64,000 nt of DNA from Hyphomicrobiales bacterium (GCA_900471485.1 UCEU01000023.1:1-64000), one strand, 5' to 3'; positions 46,494 through 57,332 are shown, counted from the first letter of the stretch. Notes: generated by a model not told the origin, from the sequence alone. Numbers and translations are program-made.

Positions 46494-48481
46494 TCCGCCG
46501 GCTCCATGGCGCCACCGGCCACGGCCTTCTTGCGGCGGTTCGGCGCGCCGACGCGAAGGCGGCGGTCGCTGAGCGACACGAAACCGCCCAGGCTCATGAC
46601 CAGCGCCCCACCCCAGATGCAAAGGATGAATGGCTTCCACCAGATCCTGACGACGATGCCGCCGTTCTCGGTGGCGTCGCCGAGGGAAACGTAGAGCTGG
46701 CTCAACCCGAAGGTGAGAATGCCGGCTTCGGTGGTCGGCATCTGCCGCGCGGTGTAGATGCGTTTCGACGACCACACATCGGCAACCTCGACGCCGCCAC
46801 GGGCGATCGTGAAATGGCCGCGCTCCTCGCTGTAGTTCGGCCCCTTGGCCGGTCGCATGCCGTCGAAGCGCAGGCTGTAGCCGCCGGCCTCCACCGTCTG
46901 GCCCTGCTTCATTTCGGTGACATGCTCGGTCTGGAAGGTCGAGACCGCGACCATGCCGAGCACGGAAATGCCCAGGCCCGCATGGGCGAGCGCCGTGCCG
47001 AAGGCGGAGCGCGGCAAGCCTTTAAGCCGGCGCCAGGCGATAGCGGGCGCGACCTTGCCGACACCGGCGCGATACCAGAGATCGGCAATCGCGCCCAAGA
47101 CCAGGAAGAGGCCGGCTGCGAGACCGAGGACCGAAAGAACCGGACCGCCATGCTCGGCATAGAAGAAGGCGAGCGCCGCCACGAAGGCGAGGCCGGCCGC
47201 GACATACAGCCTCTGCAGCGCGCCCAGCATATCACCGCGCTTCCAGGCCAGCAGTGGCCCGAAGGGAACGATGACCAGAAGCGGCGCCATCAACAGGCCA
47301 AAGGTCATATTGAAGAAGGGCGGGCCGACGGAAATCTTGTCGCCGGTCAGCGTCTCCAGGAGCAGCGGGTAGAGCGTGCCCGTCAGCACCGTGCCGCAGG
47401 CAACGGTGAGGATGAGGTTATTGACGACAAGCGCCCCCTCACGCGAGATCGGCGCGAACAGGCCTCCTGATGTCAGCAGGGGCGCGCGGAAGGCAAAGAG
47501 CGACAGCGCGCCGCCGATGAAGATCAGCAGGATGCAGAGGATGAAGATGCCGCGCGTCGGGTCGCTGGCGAAGGCGTGCACCGAGGTGAGCACGCCGGAG
47601 CGGACTAGAAAGGTGCCCATCAGCGACAGCGAGAAGGTGAGGATCGCCAGAAGCACGGTCCATATCTTCAAGGCCTCGCGCTTTTCCATCACCAGCGCTG
47701 AATGCAACAGCGCGGTTCCGGCGAGCCAGGGCATGAAGGAGGCGTTTTCGACCGGATCCCAGAACCACCAGCCGCCCCAGCCGAGCTCGTAATAGGCCCA
47801 GTAGGAGCCCATGGCGATGCCGAGCGTCAGGAACGTCCAGGCTGCGAGCGTCCAGGGCCGCACCCAGCGCGCCCAGGCGGCGTCGATGCGGCCTTCCAGC
47901 AGCGCGGCAACCGCGAAGGAGAAGCAGACCGAAAAGCCGACATAGCCGAGATAGAGAAGCGGCGGATGGATGGCGAGACCGACATCCTGCAGCACCGGAT
48001 TGAGATCCTTGCCCTCGGCCGGCGCCGGATAGAGGCGCGCGAAGGGGTTGGAAGTCAGGAGGATGAAGAAGATGAAGGCGACGGAAATCCAGGCCTGCAC
48101 GGAAAGCACGTTGGCCTTCAGTGTGTCCGGCAGATTGCGCCCGAAGACCGCCACCAGCGCGCTGAACAGCGCCAGGATCAACAGCCAGAGCATCATCGAT
48201 CCCTCGTGATTGCCCCAGACGCCGGAATACTTGTAGAGCAGCGGAACCAGCGAGTGCGAATTTTCCCAGACGTTCTGGACGGAGAAATCCGAGACGACAT
48301 GCGCGTAGGTCAGCACGCCGAAAGAAAACGCCACCAGGGCAAACAGCAGCACCGAGCCGAGCGGGCCGATATCCATCATCGCCTGGTCGCGGCGCGCGGC
48401 GCCGATGGCCGGGACGAATGAGACGATGATCGCCGTTGCCAGCGCCAGCACCAGCGCGTAGTGGCCAAGCTCGATAATCAT
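46490..48481 (-). CDS. ccmF: Heme lyase subunit CcmF (CycK)
   Basis: A 663-residue polytopic membrane protein, core of the heme-apocytochrome c ligation complex. The tryptophan-rich heme-handling segment reads [18 protein letters not shown], with family histidines around it and about 14 helices. Length is normal. It overlaps ccmE upstream and ccmH downstream by 4 bases each, showing translational coupling. Confidence 0.96.
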   Translation of the reverse strand: MIIELGHYALVLALATAIIVSFVPAIGAARRDQAMMDIGPLGSVLLFALVAFSFGVLTYAHVVSDFSVQNVWENSHSLVPLLYKYSGVWGNHEGSMMLWLLILALFSALVAVFGRNLPDTLKANVLSVQAWISVAFIFFILLTSNPFARLYPAPAEGKDLNPVLQDVGLAIHPPLLYLGYVGFSVCFSFAVAALLEGRIDAAWARWVRPWTLAAWTFLTLGIAMGSYWAYYELGWGGWWFWDPVENASFMPWLAGTALLHSALVMEKREALKIWTVLLAILTFSLSLMGTFLVRSGVLTSVHAFASDPTRGIFILCILLIFIGGALSLFAFRAPLLTSGGLFAPISREGALVVNNLILTVACGTVLTGTLYPLLLETLTGDKISVGPPFFNMTFGLLMAPLLVIVPFGPLLAWKRGDMLGALQRLYVAAGLAFVAALAFFYAEHGGPVLSVLGLAAGLFLVLGAIADLWYRAGVGKVAPAIAWRRLKGLPRSAFGTALAHAGLGISVLGMVAVSTFQTEHVTEMKQGQTVEAGGYSLRFDGMRPAKGPNYSEERGHFTIARGGVEVADVWSSKRIYTARQMPTTEAGILTFGLSQLYVSLGDATENGGIVVRIWWKPFILCIWGGALVMSLGGFVSLSDRRLRVGAPNRRKKAVAGGAMEPAE

Positions 48482-48930
48482 TTCGCGCCCTCGCCTTCCT
48501 TCCAGAGCCCCTGAGCCTTCAGCCTGTCGGCGACGTCCTTGGGCATGTATTTCTCGTCATGTTTCGCCAGCACCGTATCGGCGGTGAAGGTGTCGCTGCC
48601 GGATTCAAAGCGGCCTTCGGTGACCACGCCCTGCCCCTCGCGGAACAGATCCGGCAGGATGCCGGTATAGCGCACCTGCACGGTTTCACCGGTCGCGTCC
48701 GTCACCGCGAACTGCACCGTGGAGCCGACGCCGCGCACGACGCTTCCCTCTCCGACGAGACCACCCAGGCGGATGCGGGTGCCCGGAGGCACCGGATTGT
48801 TGGCGAGATCACCAGGCATGTAAAAGTAGGCCACCGACCGGCTGAATGCGAACATCACCAGGAGAACGGCCACGAGGATGAAGCCCATGCCGCCCGCGAT
48901 GACCGCCAGACGCTTCTGTTTGCGCGTCAT
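48478..48930 (-). CDS. ccmE: Heme chaperone CcmE (CycJ)
   Basis: A 150-residue periplasmic heme chaperone with an N-terminal anchor (about 8-28) and an OB-fold domain. The covalent heme ligand is His124 in [10 protein letters not shown], with Tyr128 as axial ligand. The start is the ATG of [10 protein letters not shown]; longer frames run into the upstream ccmI gene. It overlaps ccmI by 4 bases. Confidence 0.95.
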   Translation of the reverse strand: MTRKQKRLAVIAGGMGFILVAVLLVMFAFSRSVAYFYMPGDLANNPVPPGTRIRLGGLVGEGSVVRGVGSTVQFAVTDATGETVQVRYTGILPDLFREGQGVVTEGRFESGSDTFTADTVLAKHDEKYMPKDVADRLKAQGLWKEGEGAK

Positions 48931-50063
48931 TGCGCCGTTCCTTCTGTGTCGATGCCGAGTTCGCGCCCGAGCGCGACAAGCTGCTTGCCCTGTTCCCCGC
49001 TTGCCGGGAACGCCGCGAGGCCGCGCTTCAGGGCGTCGGCGGCGCGATCCTTTTCGTTGATAACGCTGTAGGAACGCACGAGCCGCAGCCATCCTTCCAG
49101 ATTGTTCGGGTCATCCTTGAGCTTGGCATCGAGACTATCGACCATGCCGCGGATCATCTGCTGCCTATCGCCTGCGTTCATGTTTTCGGCGGCAGCCACG
49201 TCGGCCGTGGTGGGACCGCCGAGCGCCTGAGCGCCGGCATCCGCCACGGTACCACCATTCTTGGCGATATGCTCGTTGACCAGCGGCAGCCAAGGTGCAT
49301 CGGCGGGCGACTGTCTGGCGATCGTCTCGAAGGCCGCGCGGGCCTCGTCGGCCTTGCCCGTCTGCTCCAGCCCAAGCGCCAGATAGAAGCTGGCACGCGG
49401 ATTGTTCGGCTCCACCTGCAGCGCCTGTTCCAGAACCTTGCGGGCGTCTTCGGTGACGATGCCGCCGGATGCCGCCATCAGCGTCTCGGCCAGCCCGTCG
49501 AGGCGCGCCGCGTTGGCGCCTAGAAGACGGATGGCGTTGCGATAGGCGGCTTCTGCCTCCGGCAGGCGCTCGGAGCGGAAGTAGATCGGCGCCAGCACGT
49601 CCCAACCTTTGCCGTCGTCGGGATTGCCGGCGAGATGCTGCTCGGCCTTGACCACGAGCACCGCCATGTCGTTGCCAGGGTTCGCCAGCCGCGCGGCCAG
49701 CGGCTGCGAGGGAAGATCCGGTCTGCCCGACATGGTGTAAAGACAGAGCCCGATGATCGGCAGCAGGATCAGGATGAAGGCTTCGGTGAGGCGGTGCCCC
49801 TTGGCACCCTTGCGATCGGCGGCGGCAGCCGGCGCGGATACGGCGATCAGGCGCCGGCCGATCTCGGCGCGGGCGTAATCCGCCTGTTCGGCGGTAATCA
49901 GCCCGCCGGCAAGATCGCGGTCGAGTTCACGCAGTTGATCGCGATAGACGGCGGCTTCGCCGGCGCGCGAAGTATCGGCCTGCCTTGCCCCACGCAGAAG
50001 CGGGTAAAGCAGAATGGCAGCCACGACAGCCGTCATGACGGCCACAATAATCCAGAAAAGCAT
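48927..50063 (-). CDS. ccmI: Cytochrome c maturation protein CcmI (CycH)
   Basis: A 378-residue membrane protein that presents apocytochrome c to the ligation complex. There are two N-terminal helices (about 1-18 and 95-112) separated by a cytosolic loop, then TPR-type repeats in the periplasm (about 130-378), for example [30 protein letters not shown]. First gene of the four-gene operon. Confidence 0.93.
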   Translation of the reverse strand: MLFWIIVAVMTAVVAAILLYPLLRGARQADTSRAGEAAVYRDQLRELDRDLAGGLITAEQADYARAEIGRRLIAVSAPAAAADRKGAKGHRLTEAFILILLPIIGLCLYTMSGRPDLPSQPLAARLANPGNDMAVLVVKAEQHLAGNPDDGKGWDVLAPIYFRSERLPEAEAAYRNAIRLLGANAARLDGLAETLMAASGGIVTEDARKVLEQALQVEPNNPRASFYLALGLEQTGKADEARAAFETIARQSPADAPWLPLVNEHIAKNGGTVADAGAQALGGPTTADVAAAENMNAGDRQQMIRGMVDSLDAKLKDDPNNLEGWLRLVRSYSVINEKDRAADALKRGLAAFPASGEQGKQLVALGRELGIDTEGTAQ

Positions 50064-50185
50064 GGTCGCCCATTACTCTAAGCGCAGCGTCATTCCAACA
50101 AGCAAAGCAGCGTTGACAAAGAATTGAGGCGTTTGGCCGCAAAAGACGATGGTGTCGCGGCCCTTCCCTCAACCTCAGGATAGGA

Positions 50186-50611
50186 TCAGCCGAGCGGCGA
50201 CCAGCTGCCGTTGTCGTTTCTGCAGGCCGAGCCGCGCGCCACGGTTTCCTTGCCCTCGACGGTCAGCGTGTGGGTGTACTGGCGGCAGTTCTGCGAGCCA
50301 ACCTGGTAGGGGGCGGCCGCGATGACCTTGCCACTGACATTGCGTCCGCTCCAGACGACGGGCTGGCCGACGGCCGCACCCTCGAGCGCGCGATATTCTG
50401 CTTCCAGAGCGCGCTGCTTGTCGCTGTCGCTCAGCGTCACACCGGTGCGGCCGACAATGCCGCCGTTGAGCGCGGTAATGAATTCGGCCGATGCCGAGGG
50501 CTTGCTGGAGAAGAGACCGCCCGAGCCTCCGCTCTTCGTTGTCTGGCAGCTGGAAAGCGCCACCGCGAAAACGAGCGAAGAAACGACCATGCCTTGCGAA
50601 CGTAGTATCAT
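50186..50611 (-). CDS. RT0821/Lpp0805-type surface lipoprotein
   Basis: A 141-residue lipoprotein. The signal region ends in VALSSC, a lipobox with Cys22. The body carries SALxQ-free, antigen-like features: ALEAEYRALEGAAVGQPVVWSG and NCRQYTHTLTVEGKE with SACRNDNGSW near the end. These match the rickettsial 17-kDa/RT0821 surface-antigen family. Function unknown; it probably lies in the outer membrane. An alternative start is MVVSSLV at residue 8. Confidence 0.8.
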   Translation of the reverse strand: MILRSQGMVVSSLVFAVALSSCQTTKSGGSGGLFSSKPSASAEFITALNGGIVGRTGVTLSDSDKQRALEAEYRALEGAAVGQPVVWSGRNVSGKVIAAAPYQVGSQNCRQYTHTLTVEGKETVARGSACRNDNGSWSPLG

Positions 50612-50726
50612 TCAGCCGAACCAAAAACAGATGCCAAACAAGCCGCACCGGCGCATCGCGCCCTGCAGGCATTAAGGCAAAGCATGCTATGCAGTTGCCT
50701 GTCTCTTTCTGACATCAAGCAGTTGC

Positions 50727-52130
50727 TCACGCAACATCCTTTGTGATGCCTGGAAGGATAAGACGCGCCTTGAGGCCGCCCCACTCGCCGCGCGACAGCT
50801 CGAGCCGCCCCTGGTACTCGTTGGAAATCTCGGTGACGATGGAAAGGCCGAGGCCGGTGCCCGGCTTGCTTTCGTCGAGCCGCTTGCCGCGCTTCAGCGC
50901 CTCGCGGATCTGGTCCGGCTCCAATCCGGGGCCGTCGTCCTCGACGACGATCTCGACCCAATGGCGACGGGAGCTGCCATCGACGCCCTTGACGTCCTCG
51001 GCCGCCTCGGTCACCGACAGGCGCACCTTGTGGACGGCGAAGCGGGCGGCATTTTCCAGAAGATTGCCGACGACCTCCTCAAGGTCCTGCTGTTCGAGTG
51101 CCACGGCCATATGCGGCGGCGTCACCACCAGCTCGAATTCCTTGTCGACGTTGAGGCGGCGCATGACGCGCACCAGCCGCTCCAGCGCCGGCTCCGCATC
51201 TGTGCGGGCAAGAACGGATTCGCGCTGCGCGGCAATGCGGGCGCGGTTGAGGTAGGATTGCACCTGCCCCTGCATCGCCTCGGCCTGGTTGCGCACGAGG
51301 TCGCCGTGCGACTGGTCCAGCACGCGGGCCTCGTTGAGCAGCACTGCGATGGGCGTCTTCAGTGAATGGGCGAGATTACCGACCTGCATGCGGGCGCGCT
51401 CGACGATGCGGCGGTTGCTGTCGATCAGCGCGTTGACCTCGTTGGCGAGCGGCAGAATCTCGCGCGGGAACTCGCCCTTCAACTGCTCGCTCTCGCCGGC
51501 GCGGATACGCTCCAGCGCGCCGCGCGCCTTGTCGAGAGGCTTGAGGCCATAGAGAATCGCAAGCGCGTTGACGATCAGGCTGCCGACACCGAAGCCGGCG
51601 AGCGCGAGATAGAGGCTGTGGGAAAAATTGCGGACGTCGTCCTCGACGACATCGACATTGCCGGTGACGCGAAAGCGCGCGGCGCGGCCGTCGGTATCAA
51701 GCACCACTTCGGTCTCGGCGACCTGGATGCGGTTTCCGGACGCATCGGTGACCTGGTAGTAGCGCTCGTAGTTCTTGTCGAAAGGGGCTTCCAGCACCGA
51801 GGGTGTGGGAATGGCGACGTTGCCGAGCGAGGGAGAGACCAGCGGCGGCGCGGTATAGGTGCCGAGCGGCTCCACCACCCAGTACCAGCCGGTGCGCGGC
51901 TGGGCGAAGCGAAGATCGCCGAGCTGCGGGCTGCCCGATAGCGCGCCCTGGTCGCCGATGGTGACGGAGTTGATGACGTTATAGAGCTGCGCCCGCAACA
52001 GGTCCTGAAAACCGCGTTCGGCGCTCTTGCGATAGAGCGTCGAGATCAACAGGCCGATGACGACGAGCGCCACGGTCGACCAGATGGTGGTCAGCAGCAG
52101 GACGCGTGCGGTGAGCGACTTAATTCGCAT
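50727..52130 (-). CDS. feuQ: Sensor histidine kinase FeuQ
   Basis: A 467-residue inner-membrane kinase of the FeuQ type. Helix 1 is at about 8-31, a large periplasmic domain at about 32-170, helix 2 at about 172-195, HAMP at about 196-245. His255 is in VGNLAHSLKTPIAVLL; ATPase motifs are LLENAARFA, DDGPGLEP and GTGLGLSIV. In rhizobia FeuQ phosphorylates FeuP to activate cyclic beta-glucan export (ndvA). It overlaps feuP by 11 bases. Assignment rests on protein type and the feuN-feuP-feuQ arrangement. Confidence 0.85.
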   Translation of the reverse strand: MRIKSLTARVLLLTTIWSTVALVVIGLLISTLYRKSAERGFQDLLRAQLYNVINSVTIGDQGALSGSPQLGDLRFAQPRTGWYWVVEPLGTYTAPPLVSPSLGNVAIPTPSVLEAPFDKNYERYYQVTDASGNRIQVAETEVVLDTDGRAARFRVTGNVDVVEDDVRNFSHSLYLALAGFGVGSLIVNALAILYGLKPLDKARGALERIRAGESEQLKGEFPREILPLANEVNALIDSNRRIVERARMQVGNLAHSLKTPIAVLLNEARVLDQSHGDLVRNQAEAMQGQVQSYLNRARIAAQRESVLARTDAEPALERLVRVMRRLNVDKEFELVVTPPHMAVALEQQDLEEVVGNLLENAARFAVHKVRLSVTEAAEDVKGVDGSSRRHWVEIVVEDDGPGLEPDQIREALKRGKRLDESKPGTGLGLSIVTEISNEYQGRLELSRGEWGGLKARLILPGITKDVA

Positions 52131-52791
52131 TGCTCGGCGCTTGTATGCGGTAGCCGAGCCCGCGTACCGTTTCGATCAGATCGACGCCCATCTTCTTGCG
52201 CAGACGACCGACGAAGACCTCGATCGTGTTGCTGTCGCGGTCGAAATCCTGGTCGTACATGTGCTCGACCAACTCTGAACGCGAGACGACCTCGCCCATG
52301 TGGTGCATGAGATAAGCGAGCAGGCGGTATTCGTGCGAGGTGAGCTTCAGCGTCACGCCGTTGACCACGGCCTTGGAGGTCTTGGTATCCAGGCGCACCG
52401 GACCGCAGACGATCTCGGAGGAAGAATGGCCGGCGGCGCGGCGGATGAGCGCGCGAATGCGGGCGAGCACTTCCTCGACGTGGAAGGGCTTGGTGACGTA
52501 GTCGTCGGCGCCCGCGTCGATGCCGGCGACCTTGTCGCTCCAGCGGTCGCGGGCGGTGAGGATCAGCACCGGCATGCCACGGCCGGAACCGCGCCATTTC
52601 TCGAGCACGGTGACACCGTCCATCTCGGGAAGGCCGATGTCGAGGATGATCGCGTCATAGGGTTCGGTGTCGCCAAGGAAGTGGCCTTCCTCGCCGTCGA
52701 AGGCCTGATCGACGACATAGCCCGCCTCTTTCAGGGTCTCGCTCAGTTGGCGGTTCAGATTGACGTCGTCTTCGACTACCAGAATGCGCAT
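52120..52791 (-). CDS. feuP: Response regulator FeuP
   Basis: A 223-residue OmpR/PhoB-family regulator: receiver with Asp51 (DAIILDIGLPEMDG) and winged-helix output (about 127-220, ending RLRKKMGVDLIETVRGLGYR). In rhizobia FeuP controls osmoadaptation and cyclic glucan export. It lies between the small periplasmic regulator gene feuN and feuQ. Confidence 0.87.
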   Translation of the reverse strand: MRILVVEDDVNLNRQLSETLKEAGYVVDQAFDGEEGHFLGDTEPYDAIILDIGLPEMDGVTVLEKWRGSGRGMPVLILTARDRWSDKVAGIDAGADDYVTKPFHVEEVLARIRALIRRAAGHSSSEIVCGPVRLDTKTSKAVVNGVTLKLTSHEYRLLAYLMHHMGEVVSRSELVEHMYDQDFDRDSNTIEVFVGRLRKKMGVDLIETVRGLGYRIQAPSNAN

Positions 52792-52843
52792 CGGCCTGCT
52801 CTACCCTGCTTGATCTCTTCGCTGTCTCATAGGCCGATTCTGC

Positions 52844-53092
52844 CTACATCGGAACCTTGACCGTGACCTTGCGCGGGCGCTGGCCATTTCCCTGGACAAG
52901 AACCGTGATGATACAGCTATCGCCGGAAGGCTGAACGGAAAGAAGCTGGCCGCCGGTTTTTTCCACGACGGCACGCGCGGCATCACTGCAATCGCCTGCG
53001 ACGCGCACGACAAGGTTGCGCGGATTTTCCGGTGAGGGCGACGTTAGCGCGAGCCCTGCGGCCAACGCTGCGACGCTCAAGGGAGAGGCCAT
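52844..53092 (-). CDS. feuN: Small periplasmic regulator FeuN
   Basis: An 82-residue protein with a short signal peptide (MASPLSVAALAAGLALT) and a compact mature part holding two cysteines, Cys35 and Cys60, that could form a disulfide. It lies 52 bases upstream of feuP on the same strand. In Sinorhizobium meliloti a protein of this size and position, FeuN, is essential and holds FeuQ in check from the periplasm. Identity here is by position, size and architecture. Confidence 0.7.
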   Translation of the reverse strand: MASPLSVAALAAGLALTSPSPENPRNLVVRVAGDCSDAARAVVEKTGGQLLSVQPSGDSCIITVLVQGNGQRPRKVTVKVPM

Positions 53093-53264
53093 GTGCTATG
53101 CTTCCAGTGGATATCAAACTTGACGAGACTATGTACTCACGTGACCTGAATGGCAAATGAATGCCTTGTAATGACGGATATTTAGAACGTTTCTGCATTT
53201 GCAAACGCGGTCTTCCGGCAACAGGGTAACGGCTGCCCCTGCCGCCGGTTTGGGCTTGAAAATG

Positions 53265-53471
53265 CTACTTGATCCCCGACCTTGCGGTGACGCGACCATA
53301 GACCGCGAGCAGGCCGCCAAGGGCGCCGGCGATGTTGACGATCGCATCGACGATGAGGCCGCGATCGGTGCTCGGGATGTCGATGCCGGTCACATGCAAA
53401 AGCGAGGCGATGACCGCGATCATCGCGCCCCAGATGGTCTTCGATGTGTACCAGGATTTCAGTTCGATCAT
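53265..53471 (-). CDS. Small holin-like membrane protein next to GTA cluster
   Basis: A 68-residue protein with two hydrophobic helices (about 11-27 and 41-59) and a short charged tail, the size and topology of a small phage holin. AAAAGGAG lies 8 bases before the ATG. It sits 21 bases downstream of the GTA g15-like gene on the same strand, so it is probably cotranscribed. In R. capsulatus the GTA lysis genes are located elsewhere, so a lysis role here is inference. Confidence 0.6.
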   Translation of the reverse strand: MIELKSWYTSKTIWGAMIAVIASLLHVTGIDIPSTDRGLIVDAIVNIAGALGGLLAVYGRVTARSGIK

Positions 53472-53492
53472 GTCGGTCTCCTTTTTGAAAGT

Positions 53493-56400
53493 TCAGATTG
53501 AAAAACTCGCGACGGCAGGCAGCCCGAGCGGCACGCGCTGACCCAGCTGACGGATGCGGACAGTGAGGTTCGACTGGGCACTGCCAAAGTCGGCGGCTTC
53601 ATCCGCCGGCGGATAGGTCCATTGCGGCTGGTCGGTCTCTGCGGAGCGGACGACCACATCGCCGTCGAGCAACTCGATGACGTAGCGTTCATAGGGCTCG
53701 TCGAGCGGGATGTCGGAGGCCGTCCAGCCGTCGGCCTCCTCCCGCCCCCGGTGTATCCAGGAAAAGACCGCTGCGCCGAACGCGTCGCGGGCGCAGCGCA
53801 GGTGGACAGGAGCAAGCGGCGTCTGCGCCCTCACGCCGCCCTCGAAGGCGAACGGCCCGGCCTTGCCGGTGGAGGCAGCCGTCTCGGCGATCCAGTTCAG
53901 CCGCAGGCCCATTTCGTCGCTGCCGAGACCAAGCGGCTTGACCGCTTCGTCAAGCAGCACCGCCGATGCACCGGAAACCGCACCCGCCCGCATGGCGTCG
54001 TCGGTTCCCGCCAATCCGCGCAGCAACCCTTCGAGGCGCCAGCGGCCGGCGGCGATCTCCTGCGCCTGACGGAAGGACAGCACTTCCCAGGCGCCATTCG
54101 CGGAAAGCACCGCCAGCAGGTTGGCGCCGTTCAGAACCGAGACTGCATCCGCCGAAGAAAGCCCCCCATAAGGCAAATCGATCTCCAGCGCCTGCGACCA
54201 GTCGAACCGCCCGAGCACCCCCTGCCCCAGCGGACCGGCAAGCGAACCGATGCGGGCGGGACGGTCGAGCAGCACCCTGCCCTTGTAGCCCTCTCCGGTC
54301 GCCGAGGACGACAGCCCCACCGCCGACCACGGCTTGGCGAAGACCGCGCCCCGCGCGAAGCCCGCCGCATCGCCGCCGTCGAAGCGCGGCAGGTCCATCA
54401 GCAGCACGACCGGCGCGAAGATGTCGGCCGCGCCGTTGTCGTCCGTGCGACCTCCGGAGGCCTCACGCAGCGCGCTTCCGGCCGAAGGAGAAAATGCCCT
54501 CGCCTCGACACTTCTGCTGTCGCCATCCTCGATGCGCGAGATCAGGAACCGCCCGACAGGGCCATTCGACAAGCTCACGACATCGCCCGGCTGCAGATGC
54601 ACCGCGTTCGGCGACAGCGAGAAGCGGATCGACTGGCGGGCGATCCTGTTGTCGCGCAGCAGGGCCTCGGCCGCCGCCAGCGCCGCCTCTTCCGACATGA
54701 CGGCGGTGAGATCCTGCCTTATCACCCTGTTCGTGCCGACCGCTGCCCGGTGCGAGCGTACGCTCGCCTGCTCGTAGCCCTGCGCGGGATCAAAGAAGGT
54801 CAGCACCGCCTCGGCGGCGAAATCGCTGCCATGGCCACGGGTCTCCTGCCACAACGGCTCATCCTCATCGTCGACGAAGGCATCGAGTTCGATCGGCGGC
54901 AGGCTGGCCCTCATGCGCGAGCGGAAGCGCAGCAGACCGGCATCCTCGAAGGCGTCCACCTGGAAGGCCTGCAGCAGCGGTTCGATCAGGCTTCGGGCCG
55001 AGGTGATATCGCCCTGCACATAGCCCGTGATATCGCCGCTGACCTCGGAGACGTCGAAATCGGCAAAGCCGTGGTCGCTGAACACCGCCGCGATCACGTC
55101 GGACAGCGTGCCGCCACCCATCCGACCGTTCAGCCAGTGACCAGTCGGCCAATTGGCTCCGTCGCTCCATAGAGCCGTATTCTGCGGAAAGGCCGGATAG
55201 GGCCGCGCGTCCCAGGCCCAGACGAAGAGATGGGCGGGATCGACCATGCCGGATGGCGCCGCGTCGTCCGCCCACCATCGATGATGAGCCTCAAGGAAGC
55301 GCCGCTGCGTCGCGTCGGAGCGTGTGCCGTTGGAAAAATGGGGTATCGCGCTTTCGGCGGATTTCGGATCGGCGAAGACGTTGGGCTGGTTGGCGCCCTT
55401 GTCGATCGCGCCGCAGCCAAGTTCGGTGAACCACACGGGCTTGCCCGCCGGCGTCCATACGGTCGGCACCGCGTTCTCGACGCCGGCAATGCGCTCGTGA
55501 TGCGGATTGGACCACCATGCAGCGATGTCCTTATAGCGGTAGAGCCAGGGCTTGCCGCCGCCGTCGGTGATCGGGGTGCGCACGCGATCGCGCCGATCGG
55601 CCTCGCTGCGATAGTACCAGTCGAAGCCCTCGCCTGTTGTGATCGCCGTCGTCAAAGCCGAGAGATCGTCGGCGCCGCGAAAGCCGTCGGGGTTGGCCGC
55701 ACCGAGGTCTTCATCGCGCCAGTCCGACAGCGGCATGTAGTTGTCGATGCCGACGGCGTCGATCGCGGGCGATGACCAGAGCGGGTCGAGATTGAACAGG
55801 ACGTCGCCGCTGCCGTCATCGGGGTGATAGCCGAAATATTCGCTCCAGTCGGCGCCATAGGTAAGCTTGGCGGAAGGCAGCAGCGTCTTCACGGCGGAGG
55901 CGAGCGACGTCAGCGTTTCCACGAAGGGAAAGGCATCCGCGCCGTCGCGAACCGAGGTCAGGCCGCGCAGTTCCGAGCCGATGATGAATCCATCGACCCC
56001 ACCGGCGGCCTTCGCCAATTGCCCGTAATGCAGGATGAACCGCCGGTAGCCGGCGTCGCCACCGCGATAGGACACATGCTGGCCGGACACCGTAAAATCG
56101 CTCGCCTGCGCCGGTCCCGCGAAGGACTGGACTTGGCCGCGCGCCAGCGCGGTGCGGTCGGCGGAGTTGGCCTCACCGATCGCCGGGTGACAGGTCAGAC
56201 GCCCCCGCCAGGGATAGGCCTGCTGCCGTTCCGCGCCATGGGGGTCGGGCAGCGTGTTGTCGGCGGGAATGTCCATCATCAGGAACGGGTAGAGATAGAC
56301 CTCGAGCCCGCGCGCCTTGAGATCGGCGATGGCGGAAACCACGCTCGCATCATCGGGCGTGCCGCCATAGGCCGGCCCGCCATTGCTGCGACTGACGCGA

Positions 56401-57332
56401 TAGGCATTGGCGCGCGTAACACCCGAGACCGACCATGGACTGCTCTCTTCGCTGCGCGCGGAGACCTCGACGCCGGGCAGGACCTTGCAGCTTCCGGCCC
56501 TGAGGTCGGTGCCGAACCAGGAGACGACAAGCGCCACGCGCTCGAGGTTCGGGCAGAGCGTCATCAGTTCGTCGATCGACACCTCCCAGTCCGTCTGCCC
56601 GCGCAGAGTGTTGCGATTGAGCCGGCGCGCGCTGCCCGATCCCGTCTTTTCGGAAACGGTGACGGTACGATAGCCATGCTCCGTGGCGCCGGGGATGACG
56701 CAGACGGCCCGTATTTCGCTTTCCAGCGCTCCCACGGAGCGCACGACCTCGAACTGCAGCAGCGGAATGCGGTTGCCATAGGCGTCCAGCGGCAGGCGCT
56801 CGAACACAACATAGGCCAGCCCGCGATAGGCAGGCGCCATACCTGCCCTCTGCTTCGCCTCGATCAACGGATCCGGCTGCTGCTCGTCGTCACCCGGATA
56901 GAAGCGCATTTCGATCCTGCTGAGATCGAGTTCCTTGCCGTCGGCCCAGACCCGGCGCAGGCTCGCCACCGGCCCCTCGCATAGGCCGATCGCCATGTTG
57001 GCGAAATAGCGGTAGGTCTCGACGCGGGTGCCGCCGGAGGATTTGCCGCCGGTGCGCTCGCTCGTCACCTGCTCCTCGAAGCGGGTTGCCCAGATCATCG
57101 TGCCACCGATCCTTGCGGCGCCATACAGCCGGTTGATCGCCGTTCCCTCGTCGGCGCCGGGAATGCGGGCAGTCGAAAGGTGGGCGCCGCGCACGGTCGA
57201 TGTGCCGCCGAGCAAGGCGTGGTCGACGACGCTGCCGGCAAGAGCGCCCGCAGCACGACCGATGATCGCGCCGACGGGACCGAAGACGCTGCCTAGGGCG
57301 GCGCCGGCCGCCTGAAGAAGGAGAGTGGCCAT
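53493..57332 (-). CDS. GTA host-specificity/tail-tip protein (RcGTA g15-like, TIM-barrel)
   Basis: A 1279-residue protein homologous to the large terminal tail-fibre-base protein of gene transfer agents. The N-terminal glycine/alanine-rich segment (LQAAGAALGSVFGPVGAIIGRAAGA) is followed by the GTA TIM-barrel-like domain (about 430-800, containing DYMP-like and FTELGCGAIDKGANQPNVF). A phage-tail baseplate domain and a fibronectin-like C-terminus follow. The start is MATLLLQAAG, preceded by GGAG 7 bases upstream. Close to the RcGTA length. It is unusually separated from g14 by about 300 bp. Confidence 0.92.
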   Translation of the reverse strand: MATLLLQAAGAALGSVFGPVGAIIGRAAGALAGSVVDHALLGGTSTVRGAHLSTARIPGADEGTAINRLYGAARIGGTMIWATRFEEQVTSERTGGKSSGGTRVETYRYFANMAIGLCEGPVASLRRVWADGKELDLSRIEMRFYPGDDEQQPDPLIEAKQRAGMAPAYRGLAYVVFERLPLDAYGNRIPLLQFEVVRSVGALESEIRAVCVIPGATEHGYRTVTVSEKTGSGSARRLNRNTLRGQTDWEVSIDELMTLCPNLERVALVVSWFGTDLRAGSCKVLPGVEVSARSEESSPWSVSGVTRANAYRVSRSNGGPAYGGTPDDASVVSAIADLKARGLEVYLYPFLMMDIPADNTLPDPHGAERQQAYPWRGRLTCHPAIGEANSADRTALARGQVQSFAGPAQASDFTVSGQHVSYRGGDAGYRRFILHYGQLAKAAGGVDGFIIGSELRGLTSVRDGADAFPFVETLTSLASAVKTLLPSAKLTYGADWSEYFGYHPDDGSGDVLFNLDPLWSSPAIDAVGIDNYMPLSDWRDEDLGAANPDGFRGADDLSALTTAITTGEGFDWYYRSEADRRDRVRTPITDGGGKPWLYRYKDIAAWWSNPHHERIAGVENAVPTVWTPAGKPVWFTELGCGAIDKGANQPNVFADPKSAESAIPHFSNGTRSDATQRRFLEAHHRWWADDAAPSGMVDPAHLFVWAWDARPYPAFPQNTALWSDGANWPTGHWLNGRMGGGTLSDVIAAVFSDHGFADFDVSEVSGDITGYVQGDITSARSLIEPLLQAFQVDAFEDAGLLRFRSRMRASLPPIELDAFVDDEDEPLWQETRGHGSDFAAEAVLTFFDPAQGYEQASVRSHRAAVGTNRVIRQDLTAVMSEEAALAAAEALLRDNRIARQSIRFSLSPNAVHLQPGDVVSLSNGPVGRFLISRIEDGDSRSVEARAFSPSAGSALREASGGRTDDNGAADIFAPVVLLMDLPRFDGGDAAGFARGAVFAKPWSAVGLSSSATGEGYKGRVLLDRPARIGSLAGPLGQGVLGRFDWSQALEIDLPYGGLSSADAVSVLNGANLLAVLSANGAWEVLSFRQAQEIAAGRWRLEGLLRGLAGTDDAMRAGAVSGASAVLLDEAVKPLGLGSDEMGLRLNWIAETAASTGKAGPFAFEGGVRAQTPLAPVHLRCARDAFGAAVFSWIHRGREEADGWTASDIPLDEPYERYVIELLDGDVVVRSAETDQPQWTYPPADEAADFGSAQSNLTVRIRQLGQRVPLGLPAVASFSI

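Noticed and set aside
53622..55172. A 516-codon open frame on the plus strand opposite the GTA g15-like gene
   Set aside because: Shadow of the megatron-like gene; composition is typical of antisense frames in GC-rich DNA.
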